In this document: piece by piece, positions 62,031 to 64,000 of the stretch
Layout of the letters: every line of letters begins with the position of its first letter
How positions within the stretch are numbered: the stretch's first letter is position 1
DNA from: Pedobacter steynii
GTDB lineage: Bacteria; Bacteroidota; Bacteroidia; Sphingobacteriales; Sphingobacteriaceae
Assembly (NCBI RefSeq): GCF_001721645.1
Contig: NZ_CP017141.1
Span: 4,154,001 to 4,218,000, forward strand
DNA: 64,000 nt
Direction: 5' to 3'
Position numbers and translations under genes: made by a program
The notes under the pieces: generated by a model
What the model saw: only the letters and a program-made list of their open reading frames with translations
Databases searched by the model: none
Told to the model about the DNA's origin: nothing

Positions 62031-62750
62031 ATGAATGAGGTAAACAGGCATAAAACAGAGATGAAAGAGAAGGGTTTTACCACTATTGATGCTGTATTTT
62101 CAAAAGAAACAATAGCGGAAATACTCCGGATCATTGAAGCCACAGATTCCTCAGGAGAGACGTTTAGAAAATCTGCTGATTTGTTTGCAATCAGACAATT
62201 TTTGAAAGCTGTTCCTGGAGTTGCCCAGCTTATTTTTAAGGAGAATTTTAAAAGGCTGATTCAACAGCTTTTTGGGGAAGGCTATTTTGTCGTGAAATCC
62301 ATTTACTTTGATAAACCTGAACAATCCAATTGGTTTGTCGCCTATCATCAGGACCTGACCATATCGGTTGATAAAAAGCAGGTTGCTGAGGGCTACGAGA
62401 AATGGACAGTTAAGCAAGGCCAGTTTGCGGTTCAGCCTCCATTGAATATTTTAAAACAAATTTATACCGTTCGCATTCATCTGGACGATACCGATGAAAA
62501 TAATGGTGCTTTAAAAGTTATTCCGCGATCTCATTTAAAGGGAATTTACAGACCAGAGGATATTGATTGGTCGATTGAAAATGAATGTTGCTGCCGGGTA
62601 AATCTCGGAGGAGTAATGATCATGAAACCACTTTTACTGCACAGTTCAGGAAGAACAGTTAATAACAATAAAAGAAGGGTAATTCATATTGAGTTTTGTA
62701 ACCAGGAATTACCGGAAGGATTCGGCTGGATTGAAAAAGCACCATTCTAG
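62031..62750 (+). CDS. Phytanoyl-CoA dioxygenase (PhyH) family protein
   Basis: I chose the ATG at 62031; an upstream TTG is in frame. Of about 239 residues, the facial triad is visible as HQD (in AYHQDLTIS) and distal His in LLHSSGRT, with Arg in NKRRVIHIEF for 2-oxoglutarate. PhyH-family enzymes hydroxylate small molecules; substrate unknown. Divergent from the ABC operon, sharing the short intergenic region. Confidence 0.88.
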   Translation: MNEVNRHKTEMKEKGFTTIDAVFSKETIAEILRIIEATDSSGETFRKSADLFAIRQFLKAVPGVAQLIFKENFKRLIQQLFGEGYFVVKSIYFDKPEQSNWFVAYHQDLTISVDKKQVAEGYEKWTVKQGQFAVQPPLNILKQIYTVRIHLDDTDENNGALKVIPRSHLKGIYRPEDIDWSIENECCCRVNLGGVMIMKPLLLHSSGRTVNNNKRRVIHIEFCNQELPEGFGWIEKAPF

Positions 62751-62993
62751 ATTTTTTACCTGAGTAAAAGCTTGTTCTGCCACTGTTAAGGCTAAATTCA
62801 TCAGCCGATAACCAATTTTATTTGTAGGTGTGTAATTTGAATTTCATTTTTATTAAAAGTGTTTTTCATGAAGTTATATTGCGAGTTATTTAAAGATAAG
62901 TATTATTTTCGCCAACCCTTATGGTCCTTATAAAACCAAATTTATATCCCATAAAGGAAATATCATAGCTTGGTCGCTATGGTAGTTTAGGTT

Positions 62994-63019
62994 GTGGGTA
63001 CGTTTGGTCGCGTACCCAC
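62994..63019. repeat. Perfect hairpin between convergent genes
   Basis: 9-bp perfect stem GTGGGTACG/CGTACCCAC with an 8-nt loop, located just past the end of the last gene. It has no long T run on either exit, so it may or may not be a terminator. The rest of 62751-63028 is non-coding and AT-rich. Confidence 0.5.
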
Positions 63020-63028
63020 TTTATCAAC

Positions 63029-64000
63029 TTAACGATAGAGGTCTCTCATGGCAAAATTAAACTGGCTCAGGATCTGTCGCGTCAATTCCCGGTACAGGTC
63101 ATCATATCCAGGCCTGTTATTGGCTACTCCATTGACAATGGCCTTATCTCTTTCAGATAGCGCATTGTAATCACCAGTATATTTTCCGGTAAGGTTTTCC
63201 CATGTGTATTGAGCAGGAATGCGGTCTGAAGCAACGAGTTTCTGTGTATGTGCATCTGTAACCCGATAATCCATTACCGCTCTTGAATTGATGATTCTTC
63301 TGGTTACATATACCCTAGCAGAAATCGTTTTGCTACTCTGTGAACCGGCCATCTTATCACTTTTTACCGGGATCTTTTTGGATACTTCATAAGAATAGGT
63401 ATTAGTAGCCAGGTTACTGAACCAGATGTCGTACATATTGATGTCCATAAACTGGTCAACCCTGATGTCAGATTGCTGTCCATAAGACATTCCATAAAAC
63501 TTGTAATAACTGCGTTCACCAATGGAATTAAGGTTCCATAAGATATCATTCTCGAAAAAACTACCATTGATGGAATAGTAGCCGAAGCGCTGATCTAGTT
63601 TACTGACCACTACATTTGTGATGGCTGCATCATAGGCCTGTTGTTTTTTTGCAATGACATCTTTATAACCCGGAACATAGGTGTCGGCAATCTTTAGGTT
63701 ATCGTAGGCTTTTCTGGCACTAAGCCTATCGTTGCGTTGCAGTAATTCCAGGCCCCGGTTGTACCTGGCGGATGCAGCAGCCAAAGCAGCCTGATCTAAC
63801 TCTGCATGATAGTTTCTCGGACGAAAAGTCGTACTTCCTTCTTTTATATCTGCCGCTGCATCATACATTTTCTGTAAAGCTTCATAACCAGTATAGACCT
63901 GATCGAGCATCTGACCCTTTTTGCCATTGCTACTCTTCGCCAAGGCGATGTCCTGTTCATATTTTGAGGCTGCTTCCTGATAAGCAATGGGAAGAATTCT
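63029..64000 (-). CDS. Hypothetical protein, 5' end beyond the window
   Basis: The frame stays open to the last base on the minus strand (visible N-terminal residues RILPIAYQEAASKYEQD), so the start lies downstream of the window. About 323 residues are visible. The first part is helical, with Ala/Gln/Tyr-rich pairs (YNRGLELLQRNDRLSARKAYDNL, then YKDVIAKKQQAYDAA) resembling TPR helices. The remainder is beta-rich. I do not recognise a family; a periplasmic or lipoprotein location is likely but the signal is not visible. Confidence 0.75.
   Translation of the reverse strand, partial: RILPIAYQEAASKYEQDIALAKSSNGKKGQMLDQVYTGYEALQKMYDAAADIKEGSTTFRPRNYHAELDQAALAAASARYNRGLELLQRNDRLSARKAYDNLKIADTYVPGYKDVIAKKQQAYDAAITNVVVSKLDQRFGYYSINGSFFENDILWNLNSIGERSYYKFYGMSYGQQSDIRVDQFMDINMYDIWFSNLATNTYSYEVSKKIPVKSDKMAGSQSSKTISARVYVTRRIINSRAVMDYRVTDAHTQKLVASDRIPAQYTWENLTGKYTGDYNALSERDKAIVNGVANNRPGYDDLYRELTRQILSQFNFAMRDLYR

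Noticed and set aside
1..64000. Insertion sequences, prophage genes, attachment sites, CRISPR arrays, tRNA or rRNA genes
   Set aside because: Both strands were looked over; no transposase or integrase motif, regular spacer-repeat pattern or tRNA cloverleaf was found. The mosaic in the synthetase is better explained by recombination between modules.

Overview
The window looks like a chromosomal segment of a Bacteroidota bacterium, most likely Sphingobacteriaceae and plausibly Pedobacter. The reasons are moderate-to-low GC, AT-rich leaders without Shine-Dalgarno sites, TTG-N19/20-TAnnTTTG promoters, SusC/SusD pairs, DUF4959/DUF5000-type lipoproteins and TonB receptors with carboxypeptidase-like N-terminal domains. 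No rRNA, tRNA, CRISPR array, transposase or integrase was found. Both window ends cut genes.

Region 1 (1-25574) is a nonribosomal peptide cluster. The first synthetase gene is open at its 5' end and contains (C)-A-T, C-A-T-E, C-A-T, C-A-T. A second gene starts at the very next base with a TubC-like docking domain and then C-A-T-TE. Binding-pocket residues read from the A domains suggest Thr, an unassigned residue (epimerised to D), another unassigned residue, Val and a Leu-like residue, followed by thioesterase release. After 363 bp of AT-rich DNA comes a tightly spaced run of five genes. The first is a serine peptidase of the beta-lactamase fold fused through membrane helices to a cyclic-peptide-type ABC exporter, the architecture of ZmaM-like prodrug-activating exporters. 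It is followed by a second secreted serine hydrolase, a SyrP/TauD-type Fe(II) oxygenase, an Asp/Glu-family racemase and a type II thioesterase. The whole reads as a peptide made as a precursor, tailored, exported and trimmed in the periplasm. The synthetase DNA is a visible mosaic, with near-identical flanking domains around divergent adenylation cores and one AT-richer A-T-E-C block.

Region 2 (25571-32363) holds a LURP-one/tubby-like orphan, the two-gene NHEJ repair set (LigD with PE-LIG-POL order, then Ku) and a divergent TonB siderophore receptor. That receptor's promoter is bracketed by two copies of a 23-bp palindrome resembling an iron-regulator operator.

Region 3 (32509-46397) is a glycan utilisation locus. 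It has a secreted multidomain GH31 enzyme with dockerin-like and cohesin-like C-terminal parts and its own terminator, then SusC, SusD, two discoidin-like surface lipoproteins, an (alpha/alpha)6-type glycosidase and a basic-secretory-protein metallopeptidase.

Region 4 (46484-54565) is mostly small housekeeping or unknown genes (DUF4180, two lipoproteins, a SnoaL-like protein, a PAS-PAS histidine kinase, two small membrane proteins, a DUF4153 membrane protein, DUF1569). Region 5 (54598-64000) has a Tat-type metallophosphatase. It also has a minus-strand operon of His-rich small protein, ABC ATPase, TonB receptor and two DUF3526 permeases, probably for metal or siderophore traffic. A PhyH-type oxygenase and a truncated unknown gene close the window.
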